Positions 16,516-24,803 of a stretch of DNA of 41,820 bases are shown here, in pieces. Position numbers and translations under genes: made by a program. The stretch is from Marinimicrococcus sp033875255. GTDB lineage: Bacteria > Pseudomonadota > Alphaproteobacteria > Geminicoccales > Geminicoccaceae. The stretch lies in assembly GCA_033875255.1 (NCBI GenBank), contig JAWZSN010000035.1, positions 1-41,820 of the forward strand. Reading direction: 5' to 3'. Every line of letters starts with the position of its first letter. The stretch's first letter is position 1. The notes under the pieces are model-generated. The model saw only the letters and a list, made by a program, of their open reading frames with translations, was not told the DNA's origin and did no database searches.

Positions 16516-18309
16516 ATGCGCCTGTCCACCAAACGCCTGCGTGTGCCGCTTTTCCTCCTGCTGGTCCTCGGGCTGGGCGGGCTGGTGGTGCTGGGCATCG
16601 GCGGGGTCATCGCCGTCACCCTCAATGCCGCCGTGCAGAACACGGTGAGCCTGATCGAGGACAAGAGCCGGCTGATCGTCGGCAGCGTGGTGGCCCGCAC
16701 GCGCCAGCATCTCGACCCGGCCTATGCGCAGACCGGCGCGGTGGCGCGGCTGGTGGAGAGCGGTGCGCTGGAGCCGGACGACAGCGAGCGGCTGGCGGAG
16801 ATCTTGAGCCTCACTTTGGCAGGCGTTCGCCAGGTGGATTCGCTGCTGTTCATCGCTACTGACGGCACCATGACCATTGCCAGCCGGCGTGGCGACGAGG
16901 TGCGGGTCACCGAGCACGACTGGCGCGGCGACGCGGAGGTCGAGCGGGCCGTGGACCAGGGCCTGGATCACGGCACCGGGGCCTTTTGGGGCGCGCCGGC
17001 GTGGGCCAAGGAACCCGGGCCGCTGGTCAATCTGCGCCGGCCGGTGCTGCGCGCGGGCGTCTATCTGGGGCTCGTGGTGGCGACCGTCGAGGTCAGGAGC
17101 CTCGCCGGCTTCATCGACCGCCTGGCGACCGAGGTAGGCCAGCAGGTCTTCATCCTGCACGGCACCGACGATGTCCTGGCGCATCCGCTTCTGGCGGAGC
17201 CCTTCCCGGGATTGGATGCCGGGCACCCGCTGCCGAGCTTGGCGGAGCTAGGCGATCCGGTGCTCGCGGCGATCTGGCGCAACGGCGCGGACCCGACGCG
17301 GCAGCTTCTGCCGGGCGTGCGCGGCCACACCCTCCGGGTCGATGGCGAGCGCTATGTCTATCTCTACGAGCAGGTCCACGAATATGCCGACGCGCCGTGG
17401 CTGGTCGGCAGCTATTTCCGCCAGGGCACGGCCGGCATCGAGATCGAGCGGCTGACCAACGCTGCCATCGTGGCGCTCGTGGCTCTGGCAGCGGCGGTCG
17501 CCATCGCCTTCTTGCTGGGCCGCACCATCGGCCGGCCGGCGCTGCGCCTGGCCGAGGCGGCGGCCGCCGTACGCGATCTCGAGATCTGGCGCGCGCCCAA
17601 CCTGCCGCGCTCGCGTATCCGCGAGTTCGACGAGGCTTCTGCCGCCTTCCGCTCGATGCTGGCGGTCCTGCAGATCTTCGGCCGCTACGTGCCGCGGATG
17701 CTGGTGCTCCAGCTCATGCGCAACGGCGACGGGCAGCTCGCCTCGGAGCTGCGCGACGTCACGGTGATGTTTGCCGACATCGCAGGCTTCACCGCCCTGG
17801 CCGAGACCATGCCGGCCGAGGAGCTGGCAGCGCTGGTGAACGCGCATTTCCAGACGCTGGCCGAGTGCGTGGAGGCCGAGGGCGGCACTGTCGACAAGTT
17901 TCTGGGGGACGGGCTGATGGCCTTTTGGAACGCGCCGGAGCGCCAGCCCGACCATGCCGACCGCGCCGTGCGGGCGGCAGCCTCCGTGGTCGCCGCCTAC
18001 GAGGGCGAGGCCGCCGCCCGGCTGCCGGCCGGACGGCTGCGGATCGGCATCCACACCGGGGTGGCGGTGGTCGGCAATATCGGCTCGACCAACCGCATGA
18101 ACTACACGCTGATCGGAGACACGGTGAACATCGCCCAGCGCATCCAGGAGATGGGCAAGATCCTGCCCGCCGACGGCCCCGTCACGGTGCTGCTGAGCGA
18201 GGAGACCGCGGACCGTCTCGCCGGCCGGCCGCAGCTCGCCGATCTCGGGCCGCGCCGCTTGCGCGGGCGCACCGGTCCGCTGCGCCTGTTCCGGCTCGAG
18301 CCGTGCTGA
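16516..18309 (+). CDS. membrane-bound class III adenylate cyclase (sensor + HAMP + CYC)
   Basis: A 597-residue protein. TM1 is at about residues 10-34, a large periplasmic sensor of CACHE type at 35-313, TM2 at about 316-335, a HAMP-like linker at 336-390, and a class III cyclase catalytic domain at about 412-560. The two metal-binding aspartates are Asp421 (FADIAGFT) and Asp465 (LGDGLMAF). Lys461 and Asp535 sit at the base-selecting positions expected for ATP rather than GTP, so cAMP is the likely product. The ligand is unknown. The stop overlaps the GTG of the downstream transporter gene, which suggests that sensing and transport may be linked (inference). Confidence 0.88.
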   Translation: MRLSTKRLRVPLFLLLVLGLGGLVVLGIGGVIAVTLNAAVQNTVSLIEDKSRLIVGSVVARTRQHLDPAYAQTGAVARLVESGALEPDDSERLAEILSLTLAGVRQVDSLLFIATDGTMTIASRRGDEVRVTEHDWRGDAEVERAVDQGLDHGTGAFWGAPAWAKEPGPLVNLRRPVLRAGVYLGLVVATVEVRSLAGFIDRLATEVGQQVFILHGTDDVLAHPLLAEPFPGLDAGHPLPSLAELGDPVLAAIWRNGADPTRQLLPGVRGHTLRVDGERYVYLYEQVHEYADAPWLVGSYFRQGTAGIEIERLTNAAIVALVALAAAVAIAFLLGRTIGRPALRLAEAAAAVRDLEIWRAPNLPRSRIREFDEASAAFRSMLAVLQIFGRYVPRMLVLQLMRNGDGQLASELRDVTVMFADIAGFTALAETMPAEELAALVNAHFQTLAECVEAEGGTVDKFLGDGLMAFWNAPERQPDHADRAVRAAASVVAAYEGEAAARLPAGRLRIGIHTGVAVVGNIGSTNRMNYTLIGDTVNIAQRIQEMGKILPADGPVTVLLSEETADRLAGRPQLADLGPRRLRGRTGPLRLFRLEPC

Positions 18310-19253
18310 ACGCCGCCTCGAACGGGCTGGCGCTGCTCGGCCGGCGGGCAGCCCTCGCCATGCCCCTGGGCCTCGCCGCCGGGCTCCTCGTGCCGCCGCT
18401 GGCCGAGCTTGCCGCACCGCTCATCCTGCCGGCGATCGTCATTCCCTTCGTGATCGCCCTGATGCGCCTCGACGCCGCTCGCCTCAAGGAGCTGGTGCGT
18501 GCCCCTCTCCTGCCGCTCCTGCTGGTGGCCTGGACGCTCGCCGGCACGCCGCTGCTGGTGGCCCTCGCCGCCGCCGCGGCGGGTCTCGAGGAGCCCCTCG
18601 ACTCGCTGGCCGTGACGATGGCGGCCTGCGCGCCGCTGATGGCCTCCGGCGCCCTCGCGCTGATCCTCGGCCTCGACGTGGCCCTGGCCGTGCTATCGGT
18701 AACCCTGGCGACCTTTCTCGTGCCGCTGAGCCTGCCGCCGCTGGTAGCAGCCGTGGCTGGACTACCGGTGGAGCTGCCAACGCTGCAACTCACCCTCCGG
18801 CTCGCTGCCATCGTCGGCGGCTCGTTCCTGCTCGCCCGCATCCTGCGCGGCGTCATGGGCGAGGCACGCATCGAGCGCTCGCGCCAGGCCATGGACGGGA
18901 TCGCCGTACTGTTCTTCCTGCTGTTCGCCTGCGCGGTGATGAACGGCGTGCACGCGCTCATCGGCCGGGACCTCGCCTTCCTGCTGCGCTCCGTGCTCGT
19001 GGCCTTCGCCCTCAATGCGGGGCTGCAGCTGGTGACGGTCCTGCTCCTGTGGGGCTTGGGCCGGCGCGTGGCCCTGACCGCCGGGCTGCTTGCCGGCAAC
19101 TGCAATATCGGCCTGCTGCTGGCCGCCTCCGCCGACACGGCGCCGCCTGCCCTCCTGGCGTTCATCGCCGCCGCACAGTTCCCGATCTACCTGCTGCCCT
19201 CGCTGCAAAAGCCGCTCTATGCGCGGCTCCTCGCCCAGGAGACCCCTCGATGA
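18303..19253 (+). CDS. BASS-like (bile acid:sodium symporter superfamily) membrane transporter
   Basis: A 316-residue very hydrophobic protein with roughly nine or ten membrane segments. A segment AGLLAGNCNIGLLLA resembles the conserved asparagine-containing crossover motif of the BASS/SBF family. The start is GTG 18303, overlapping the cyclase stop by seven bases; an ATG at 18360 is possible but would remove part of the first helix. Its stop overlaps the ATG of the DUF924 gene. The substrate is unknown: relatives carry organic anions, and family assignment is by pattern only. Alternative: another ten-helix transporter family with a similar fold. Confidence 0.5.
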   Translation: MLNAASNGLALLGRRAALAMPLGLAAGLLVPPLAELAAPLILPAIVIPFVIALMRLDAARLKELVRAPLLPLLLVAWTLAGTPLLVALAAAAAGLEEPLDSLAVTMAACAPLMASGALALILGLDVALAVLSVTLATFLVPLSLPPLVAAVAGLPVELPTLQLTLRLAAIVGGSFLLARILRGVMGEARIERSRQAMDGIAVLFFLLFACAVMNGVHALIGRDLAFLLRSVLVAFALNAGLQLVTVLLLWGLGRRVALTAGLLAGNCNIGLLLAASADTAPPALLAFIAAAQFPIYLLPSLQKPLYARLLAQETPR

Positions 19254-19786
19254 TCGGCACTATTCTCGACTTCTGGTTCGCCTCCGAGACGAAGCCGCGC
19301 TGGTTCGCGGCCGATCCGGCGTTCGACGAGGAGATCCGCGGACGTTTCGAGGGAGCGATGGAGACCGCCCTCGCCGGCGGCTTCGAGGAATGGCGCGAGC
19401 GTGCCGCCGGCACGCTGGCCCTTCTCCTTCTGCTCGACCAGTTCCCGCGCAACCTGCGGCGCGGCACGGCCGGCGCCTATGCGGGCGATGCCCGGGCGCT
19501 GGAGGTCGCCGGAGCCGCGGTGCGGCGCGGCCAGGACCTCGAGGTGGCGGTGGAGCAGCGGCTGTTCTTCTACCTGCCCTTCGAGCACAGCGAGACCATG
19601 GCGGACCAGGAGCTGGCGGTGAGCCTGGTAGGAAGGCTGGGCGATCCGATGCTCCTCGACTATGCGCAGCGGCACCTCGACATCGTCCGGCGCTTCGGCC
19701 GTTTCCCGCACCGCAACAAGGCACTCGGACGCGCCACGAGCCGCGAGGAGGAAGCCTTTCTCGAGCAGCCGGGCTCCTCGTTCTAG
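19250..19786 (+). CDS. DUF924 family protein
   Basis: A 178-residue protein starting MIGTILDFWFASETKPRWF, a typical opening of DUF924 (COG3803). It continues with the LLLDQFPRNLRRGT motif, the YLPFEHSE motif and RFPHRNKALGR near the C-terminus. The fold is all-helical, TPR-like; the function is not known. The ATG overlaps the upstream transporter stop (ATGA), so it is the third cistron of a cyclase-transporter-DUF924 unit. It converges with the gene at 19805, with only 18 bases between stops. Confidence 0.88.
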   Translation: MIGTILDFWFASETKPRWFAADPAFDEEIRGRFEGAMETALAGGFEEWRERAAGTLALLLLLDQFPRNLRRGTAGAYAGDARALEVAGAAVRRGQDLEVAVEQRLFFYLPFEHSETMADQELAVSLVGRLGDPMLLDYAQRHLDIVRRFGRFPHRNKALGRATSREEEAFLEQPGSSF

Positions 19787-19804
19787 GAGCGGCCTCGCGA
19801 CGGC

Positions 19805-20485
19805 TCAGACCGGCAGCGCCTCCTCGTGCAGCCGCGCGTTGACCACGGCGCGATAGGCAGCGTCGTGCGCCAGGGCATGCTCGAAGACGTCGTAGGGTTC
19901 CTCGACGCCGAGGTGCCGACGTACGTAGCGCAGGGCCGCCCGCGTGGTGAGCGCCGGGAAGACGCAACCGATGGTCGGCACCTCGGCGACACGCACCGGA
20001 TAGTTGCCCGCACGCAGCGCCCCGCTCCCCCCCACCGGGACCCACGCAGTAGAGACCACAACACCCTCGAACTCGACGCGCCCCGCGTCGATCTCGACGA
20101 TCCGGCGCTCTTCGGCGGCCTCCTGGTCCCGCAGATGCTCGAGCTGCTCCGTCGTCAGCCACAGGACGAGCACGGAGGTCGCCGCCGGTGGGCAGTCGAC
20201 CAGCCTCGCGGCCATCGTGCCACTGGTTCCGACATGCGCCTCGAACACGGCGGCCCTGCCGCGCAGCACCATGCGCGTCACCGGCACGGGACCGGCCTGC
20301 TCGGGGAAAATGGCGTCGAGACGCATCGGCGCTGCCGTGGTGGCGGGTGCCAGCAATGGTACGCGATCGCCCGGTGCGCAGCAGATCTCGCTGTCGCCCC
20401 CGCCGTGGACGAACGGATCCCACATCAGACCCGCAACGGACTCCCGCCCGCCGGGCCAACGGCTGGTCATTGTTGTGCCGGGCAC
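19805..20485 (-). CDS. uncharacterised protein, possibly gamma-glutamylcyclotransferase-like
   Basis: A 226-residue soluble protein not recognised with certainty. The order of elements (a GTSGTMAARL strand, a WLTTEQLEHL helix, then two acidic residues and a strand, with helical C-terminus) recalls gamma-glutamylcyclotransferase-like folds, but the classical YGSN loop is not seen, so this is a weak idea. The start is taken as GTG 20485 because AGGAGG (20495-20500 on the plus strand) lies nine bases upstream; ATG 20470 would leave the binding site too far away. The upstream stretch is less GC-rich than its surroundings. It lies 138 bases from the MFS gene, which is read in the same direction. 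Confidence 0.6.
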   Translation of the reverse strand: MPGTTMTSRWPGGRESVAGLMWDPFVHGGGDSEICCAPGDRVPLLAPATTAAPMRLDAIFPEQAGPVPVTRMVLRGRAAVFEAHVGTSGTMAARLVDCPPAATSVLVLWLTTEQLEHLRDQEAAEERRIVEIDAGRVEFEGVVVSTAWVPVGGSGALRAGNYPVRVAEVPTIGCVFPALTTRAALRYVRRHLGVEEPYDVFEHALAHDAAYRAVVNARLHEEALPV

Positions 20486-20519
20486 GTCAAGTCGCCTCCT
20501 AGTAGAGGGCTTTTTTAGC

Positions 20520-20636
20520 ATGACCGAGCAAGAAGCGCCTACCACCATTTTGGCAGAACTGCTCACCAATGGACACAACCGCGAGTTTTATCACTACGCG
20601 TGCTGCGGGACGTGGAGTTTGCTTCACCGTTCCTGA
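20520..20636 (+). CDS. possible 38-residue small ORF
   Basis: An ATG after a T-run opens a 38-codon frame with a balanced composition (starts MTEQEAPTTILAELL, ends HRS), unlike the Arg/Pro-rich chance ORFs nearby. It is divergent from the uncharacterised gene at 19805. There is no well-placed ribosome binding site (GAGGG is about a dozen bases upstream). It may be a gene remnant or chance. Confidence 0.2.
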   Translation: MTEQEAPTTILAELLTNGHNREFYHYACCGTWSLLHRS

Positions 20637-21862
20637 CGGATCAGCTCGTCACGTTCGCGCAGGGCCGGAAAGCGCCATGCCCAGAAGGCGGCGGCGGCGA
20701 CGCTCCCGGCACCGCCGATGACCACCGCGCCGACCGCACCGACCAGAGCCGCCAGCGTGCCGGACTCGAACTCGCCCAGCTCGTTGGAGGCGCCGATGAA
20801 GACGCTGTTGACCGCCGCCACCCGGCCACGCATGGCGTCCGGCGTCTCAAGCTGCACCAGGGTCTGACGGACGAACACGCTGACCATATCGGCCGCCCCC
20901 AGGACCAGCAGGCAGAGCAGCGACAGCCAGACGGTTTGCGAGAGGCCGAAACCCACGGTGGCAAATCCGAAGACCGCCACCGCCAGGAGCATCTTGCGCC
21001 CCGCACGCCGGCGGATCGGCCGCCAGGCGAGCAGCAGCGCCATCAGGGCCGCGCCGGCCGCGGGCATGCTGCGCAGCAGGCCGAGGCCGGCGGGGCCGAC
21101 GGCCAGGATCTCCTCGGCGAAGATCGGCAGGAGGGCGGTGGCGCCGCCGAGCAGGACGGCCACGAGATCGAGCGAGATGGCGCCCAGCATCACCTGTTGC
21201 GAGCGGATGAAGACGAGGCCGGCGAGGAGGCTGGCCCAGCTCGCAGGCTCGCGCGGGCGCGTCGCCGAACGGTGCCGCAGCGCCGCCAGAAGCAGGGTGG
21301 TCAGGGCCAGCGCGGCGGCGGCGGCGGCGAACACGGTGGGTGCGCCCAGAACGTAGAGCCCGCCGCCCAGCGCCGGCCCGATGATGGTGGCCGTCTGCCA
21401 GGTTGAGCTGTTCCATGCGATGGCGTTGCCGAAATGCCGGATCGGCACGAGGTTGGGCACCAGCGCCTGGCTCGCCGGATTGGCGAAGGCGCGGGCCGAG
21501 CCCATTGCCGTCACCGCCAGGAACAGTGGCCAGACGGCGGTGCCGCCGGCCAGAAGGTAGAGGAGAAGCGCGGTCGCCGCCGCGGCCACGGTGCCGTAGG
21601 CAGCGACCAGGATCCGCCGACGGTCGAGCCGGTCGGCGACGTGGCCGGCGAAGAGCGCCAGGCTTACCACCGGCAGGAACGCCGCGAGTCCGACGAGGCC
21701 CAGCGCCAGAGCGCTGCCGGTGAGCTCGTAGACCAGCCAGCCGACCGCGACGTTGAGCATCTGGATGCCCACTCCCGAGAGGAAGCGGGCAGCGCAGAAG
21801 AAGGCGAAGTCGCGATGCCGGAACGCCGCCCAGGCGGAGTCGTCCTTCAGGCCTGCTGCCAT
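20624..21862 (-). CDS. MFS transporter (MFS_3/EntS-like)
   Basis: A 412-residue major facilitator. The N-terminal HRDFAFFCAARFLSGVGIQM segment and the motif A variant AGHVADRLDRRRIL identify the MFS_3 (EntS-like) subgroup, whose members are often exporters. Twelve hydrophobic segments are apparent. The ATG at 21862 is preceded by GGGGAA at a suitable distance; the longer frame upstream overlaps the end of the preceding gene and is rejected. It is the last gene of the minus-strand catabolic cluster, 40 bases after the TPP enzyme, and could carry the pathway substrate or a product (inference). Confidence 0.8.
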   Translation of the reverse strand: MAAGLKDDSAWAAFRHRDFAFFCAARFLSGVGIQMLNVAVGWLVYELTGSALALGLVGLAAFLPVVSLALFAGHVADRLDRRRILVAAYGTVAAAATALLLYLLAGGTAVWPLFLAVTAMGSARAFANPASQALVPNLVPIRHFGNAIAWNSSTWQTATIIGPALGGGLYVLGAPTVFAAAAAALALTTLLLAALRHRSATRPREPASWASLLAGLVFIRSQQVMLGAISLDLVAVLLGGATALLPIFAEEILAVGPAGLGLLRSMPAAGAALMALLLAWRPIRRRAGRKMLLAVAVFGFATVGFGLSQTVWLSLLCLLVLGAADMVSVFVRQTLVQLETPDAMRGRVAAVNSVFIGASNELGEFESGTLAALVGAVGAVVIGGAGSVAAAAFWAWRFPALRERDELIRQER

Positions 21863-21902
21863 GACGTTCCCCGCCGGGGCCGGCTCCCCGCGCTCGGCTG
21901 GC

Positions 21903-23453
21903 TCAGATGACCGCCTCGATGAGATAGGGACCCTTGCGCGACATCGCACCCTGCAGGGCCTTCACCAGCTCCTCGCTGGTAGTGGCACGCGCGGCCTCCA
22001 CGCCCATGCCGCGGGCGAGGCTGACCCAGTCGAGCGCCGGATGGTCGAGGTCGAGCATCCGCTGCGCGTTGCGGCCAGGCGCTCCGGCACCGACATTCTT
22101 CAGCTCGCCGTGGAGAATGGCGTAGGAGCGGTTGGCGAAGACCACCGTGACGATGTCGAGATTCTCGCGGGCCTGGGTCCACAGCGCCTGGACCGTGTAC
22201 ATGCCGCTGCCGTCGGCCTGCATGGAGACCACCTTGCGGTCCGGGCAGGCGACCGCCGCACCGGCCGCCAGCGGCAGGCCGAGGCCGATCGCCCCGCCGG
22301 TGATCTGCAGATAGTCGTGCGGCGCCGAGCCGCGGCTGAGGCTGAAGAACTGGCGGCCGCTGCTCACCGACTCGTCGCACAGGATGGCGTTCTCGGGCAT
22401 CAGCGCGCCGATCGCCCGGCCGACCGCGTCGGCGTCCAGCTTGCCGCTCGGCAGCGGCATGTCGCCGCGCTCCTCGACCTCGGGCGTCACATTGTGACCG
22501 ACGCCCAGCTCGTCGGCGAGCCACTCCAGCGCATGGGCGAGGTCGTGCTCGGGCGAGGCCAGCTCCATCATCCGGCAGTCGGCGGGCTCGAGGCGGCCGG
22601 GCTTGCCGGGATAGGCGAAGAACGCCACCGGCTCCTTGGCACCCACCAGGATCATCTGCTCGGTGCCGCTCAGCGCCTCGAGCGCCTGGTCCACCACATA
22701 GGGAACCCGCTCGATCGCCACACGGCCAGCGCCACGCTCGATACGCCCGTTGGAGCCCTGCGCCATGAGCCGCACGCCCGTGGCCCGCGAGATGCGGCTG
22801 GCGGTCTCGAGTGCCCCTGCCCGCAGCGCCGTGCCCGAGAGCATCAAGACGGTGCGCTTGCCCGAGCGGATGGCCGCCGCCGCCTCGCGGATCGCCGCCT
22901 CGTCGACCTGCGGAGCGGCCGGCCGGCGATCGCTGGAGACGATCGTCTGCGGCGCCTCGCCCCAGGCCGCATCGGCCGGCAGGATCAGCGTCGCGATATT
23001 GCCGGGCGGGGTCATCGCCACGCGGATCGCTTCGGCGGTGTCATGGGAGACCGCGTCGGGGGTGCGGGTCGTGCGGACCCAGTGCGACATCGGCCAGGCC
23101 AAGCCCTCGATGTCGCTGGTCAGCGGCGCGTCGTGCTGCAGGTGATAGGTCGCGTGGTCGCCCACGATGTTGACCATCGGCGTGCGGGCGCGCCGCGCGT
23201 TGTGGATGTTGGCAAGGCCGTTGGCGAGGCCCGGGCCCAGATGAAGCAGGGTCGCCGCCGGCTTGTCGGCCATGCGCGCATAGCCGTCGGCGGCACCCGT
23301 GACGACGCCCTCGAACATGCCCAGCACGCAGCGCATCTGCGGCTTGCGGTCGAGGGCGGCGACGAAATGCATCTCGGACGTGCCGGGGTTGGCAAAGCAG
23401 ACGTCGATGCCGTGGGCAAGCAGGGTATCGCAGAGACTGTCGGCGCCGTTCAT
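21903..23453 (-). CDS. thiamine diphosphate-dependent enzyme, acetolactate synthase / benzoylformate decarboxylase-like
   Basis: A 516-residue ThDP enzyme. The cofactor-activating glutamate is Glu48 in GMFEGVVTGAADGYAR. The ThDP/Mg motif is an ADGS...NRS variant of GDG(x)nN at about residues 413-443. The arrangement is PYR domain, central domain and PP domain. It is shorter than biosynthetic IlvB (about 570 residues) and no small regulatory subunit gene is adjacent, so a catabolic 2-oxo acid decarboxylase, carboligase or lyase role is more likely than branched-chain amino acid synthesis. Neighbours in the same operon are a class II aldolase and CoA-activating enzymes, but the substrate cannot be named. 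Confidence 0.8.
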   Translation of the reverse strand: MNGADSLCDTLLAHGIDVCFANPGTSEMHFVAALDRKPQMRCVLGMFEGVVTGAADGYARMADKPAATLLHLGPGLANGLANIHNARRARTPMVNIVGDHATYHLQHDAPLTSDIEGLAWPMSHWVRTTRTPDAVSHDTAEAIRVAMTPPGNIATLILPADAAWGEAPQTIVSSDRRPAAPQVDEAAIREAAAAIRSGKRTVLMLSGTALRAGALETASRISRATGVRLMAQGSNGRIERGAGRVAIERVPYVVDQALEALSGTEQMILVGAKEPVAFFAYPGKPGRLEPADCRMMELASPEHDLAHALEWLADELGVGHNVTPEVEERGDMPLPSGKLDADAVGRAIGALMPENAILCDESVSSGRQFFSLSRGSAPHDYLQITGGAIGLGLPLAAGAAVACPDRKVVSMQADGSGMYTVQALWTQARENLDIVTVVFANRSYAILHGELKNVGAGAPGRNAQRMLDLDHPALDWVSLARGMGVEAARATTSEELVKALQGAMSRKGPYLIEAVI

Positions 23454-23505
23454 GGATCTATCCGCTGTTCAGACGATGGATGAAGCGCCATGCGGCGCGG
23501 AGAAC

Positions 23506-24192
23506 TCATTGCTTTGCAGGCTGCTGGCCATAGGTCTTGAACTTGTCCAGCACCGTGGCGATCTCGGCCTCGTCCAGCACCGGCGGCTCGCCGTGCGGCA
23601 GGCAGAGGAGATATTGCTGGGCCAGCTCCTCGACGGTGACGGCGAGCGAGAGGGCCCGGGCCAGCGTGCGGCCGGCAGCGATGACGCCGTGATGGGCCAG
23701 CAGGCAGGCGCGCCGCTCGTCCATCGCCGCCAGCACCGCGTCGGCCAGCTCCTGGGTCCCGAAGGTGGCATAGGGTGCGCAGCGTATGTCGGGCCCGCCG
23801 GCGGCAGCGATCATGTAGTGGATGGCGGGGATGCCGCGCCCCATGATGGCGAGTGCCGTGGCATGTACCGAGTGGGTGTGCACCACGGCCTCGAGGTCGG
23901 GCCGTGCCGCCAGGACGTCGCGGTGGAAACGCCACTCGCTGGACGGCAGGAGGTCGCCCGCAAAGCCCCCGTCCCAACCCATCCGCACCACCTGCTCGGG
24001 GCGCAGCGCGTCGTAGGGCACGCCGGTCGGCGAGACCAGGAACCCCTCGCCCAGCCGCACGCTGACATTGCCCGACGTGCCCCGGTTGATGCCCAGCCCG
24101 TTCATGGCCCTGCAGGTCTCGACCAGCTCGACCCGCAGCCGCCACTCCGCAGGGCCGGCTGCCGTGCCCTGGCTCCTTGCGCCCGCTGTCAT
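23506..24192 (-). CDS. class II aldolase/adducin family protein
   Basis: A 228-residue FucA-like protein. Zinc ligands are present as His105 and His107 (HTHSVH) and His167 (LLAHHGV), and the catalytic glutamate is Glu86 (SSEWRFH); the NRGTSGNVSVR phosphate-loop segment lies at 36-46. Family members cleave sugar phosphates or act as decarboxylating or ring-forming enzymes in other pathways. The ATG overlaps the stop of the preceding AhpD-like gene by four bases, so they are translationally coupled; the longer open frame upstream is not used. Together with the TPP enzyme it suggests carbon-carbon bond cleavage of a hydroxylated intermediate (inference). Confidence 0.85.
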   Translation of the reverse strand: MTAGARSQGTAAGPAEWRLRVELVETCRAMNGLGINRGTSGNVSVRLGEGFLVSPTGVPYDALRPEQVVRMGWDGGFAGDLLPSSEWRFHRDVLAARPDLEAVVHTHSVHATALAIMGRGIPAIHYMIAAAGGPDIRCAPYATFGTQELADAVLAAMDERRACLLAHHGVIAAGRTLARALSLAVTVEELAQQYLLCLPHGEPPVLDEAEIATVLDKFKTYGQQPAKQ

Positions 24193-24773
24193 CGCGTGGG
24201 TGCCGTGCGGCCGAGCATGTAGAACTCGTCGTTCGGCCGCATGCTGGTGACGTTGGCGAGGCGGTTGGACATGCCGAAGAAGCCGGCAATGGCGGCGATG
24301 TCCCAGGCGTCGTCCTGGTCGAGCCCGTGCGCCTCGAGCCAGGCGAAATCGTCGTCGCCCACGGTCTGGGCCTCGGTTGACACCTTCATGGCGAAGTCGA
24401 TCATCGCCTTTTGCCGGGGGGTGATGTCGGCCTTGCGGTAGTTGGCGGCGATCTGGTCGGCCAGGAGCGGGTTCTTGGCGCGCACCCGCAGGATCGCGCC
24501 ATGGGCGATCACGCAGTACTGGCACTGGTTGGCGGCACTGGTGGCGACCACGATCATCTCGCGCTCGGCCTTGGAGAGCCCGCCCTCCTTGTCCATCAGC
24601 GCATCGTGATAGGCCATGAACGCGCGGAACTCGTCGGGGCGCCAGGCCAGGGTCAAGAAGACATTGGGGATGAAGCCCGCCTTTTCCTGGACGGCCAGGA
24701 TGCGCGCGCGCACGTCCTCGGGCATGTCGGCCAGAGCCGGAACAGGGAAGCGGCTGACGGGATGATCGCTCAT
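24189..24773 (-). CDS. AhpD-like peroxidase-related protein (carboxymuconolactone decarboxylase family)
   Basis: A 194-residue member of the CMD/AhpD family, peroxidase-related subgroup. The redox motif CxxCxxxH is complete: Cys84, Cys87 and His91. The N-terminal part resembles the frameshifted gene at 40811, so the window holds two members of this family. The ATG at 24773 is the first in frame. It is 30 bases downstream of the AcuI-like reductase gene and overlaps the aldolase gene. Its role in the cluster is unknown: detoxification of a peroxide or quinone, or a cofactor-free decarboxylation, are possibilities. Confidence 0.85.
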   Translation of the reverse strand: MSDHPVSRFPVPALADMPEDVRARILAVQEKAGFIPNVFLTLAWRPDEFRAFMAYHDALMDKEGGLSKAEREMIVVATSAANQCQYCVIAHGAILRVRAKNPLLADQIAANYRKADITPRQKAMIDFAMKVSTEAQTVGDDDFAWLEAHGLDQDDAWDIAAIAGFFGMSNRLANVTSMRPNDEFYMLGRTAPTR

Positions 24774-24803
24774 GGGCGGAAGACTCGCTCTTGTGACGGC
24801 CGT

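Noticed and set aside
21903..23453. Biosynthetic acetolactate synthase large subunit (ilvB)
   Set aside because: No small subunit or ilvC gene nearby, shorter than IlvB, and located in a catabolic cluster.
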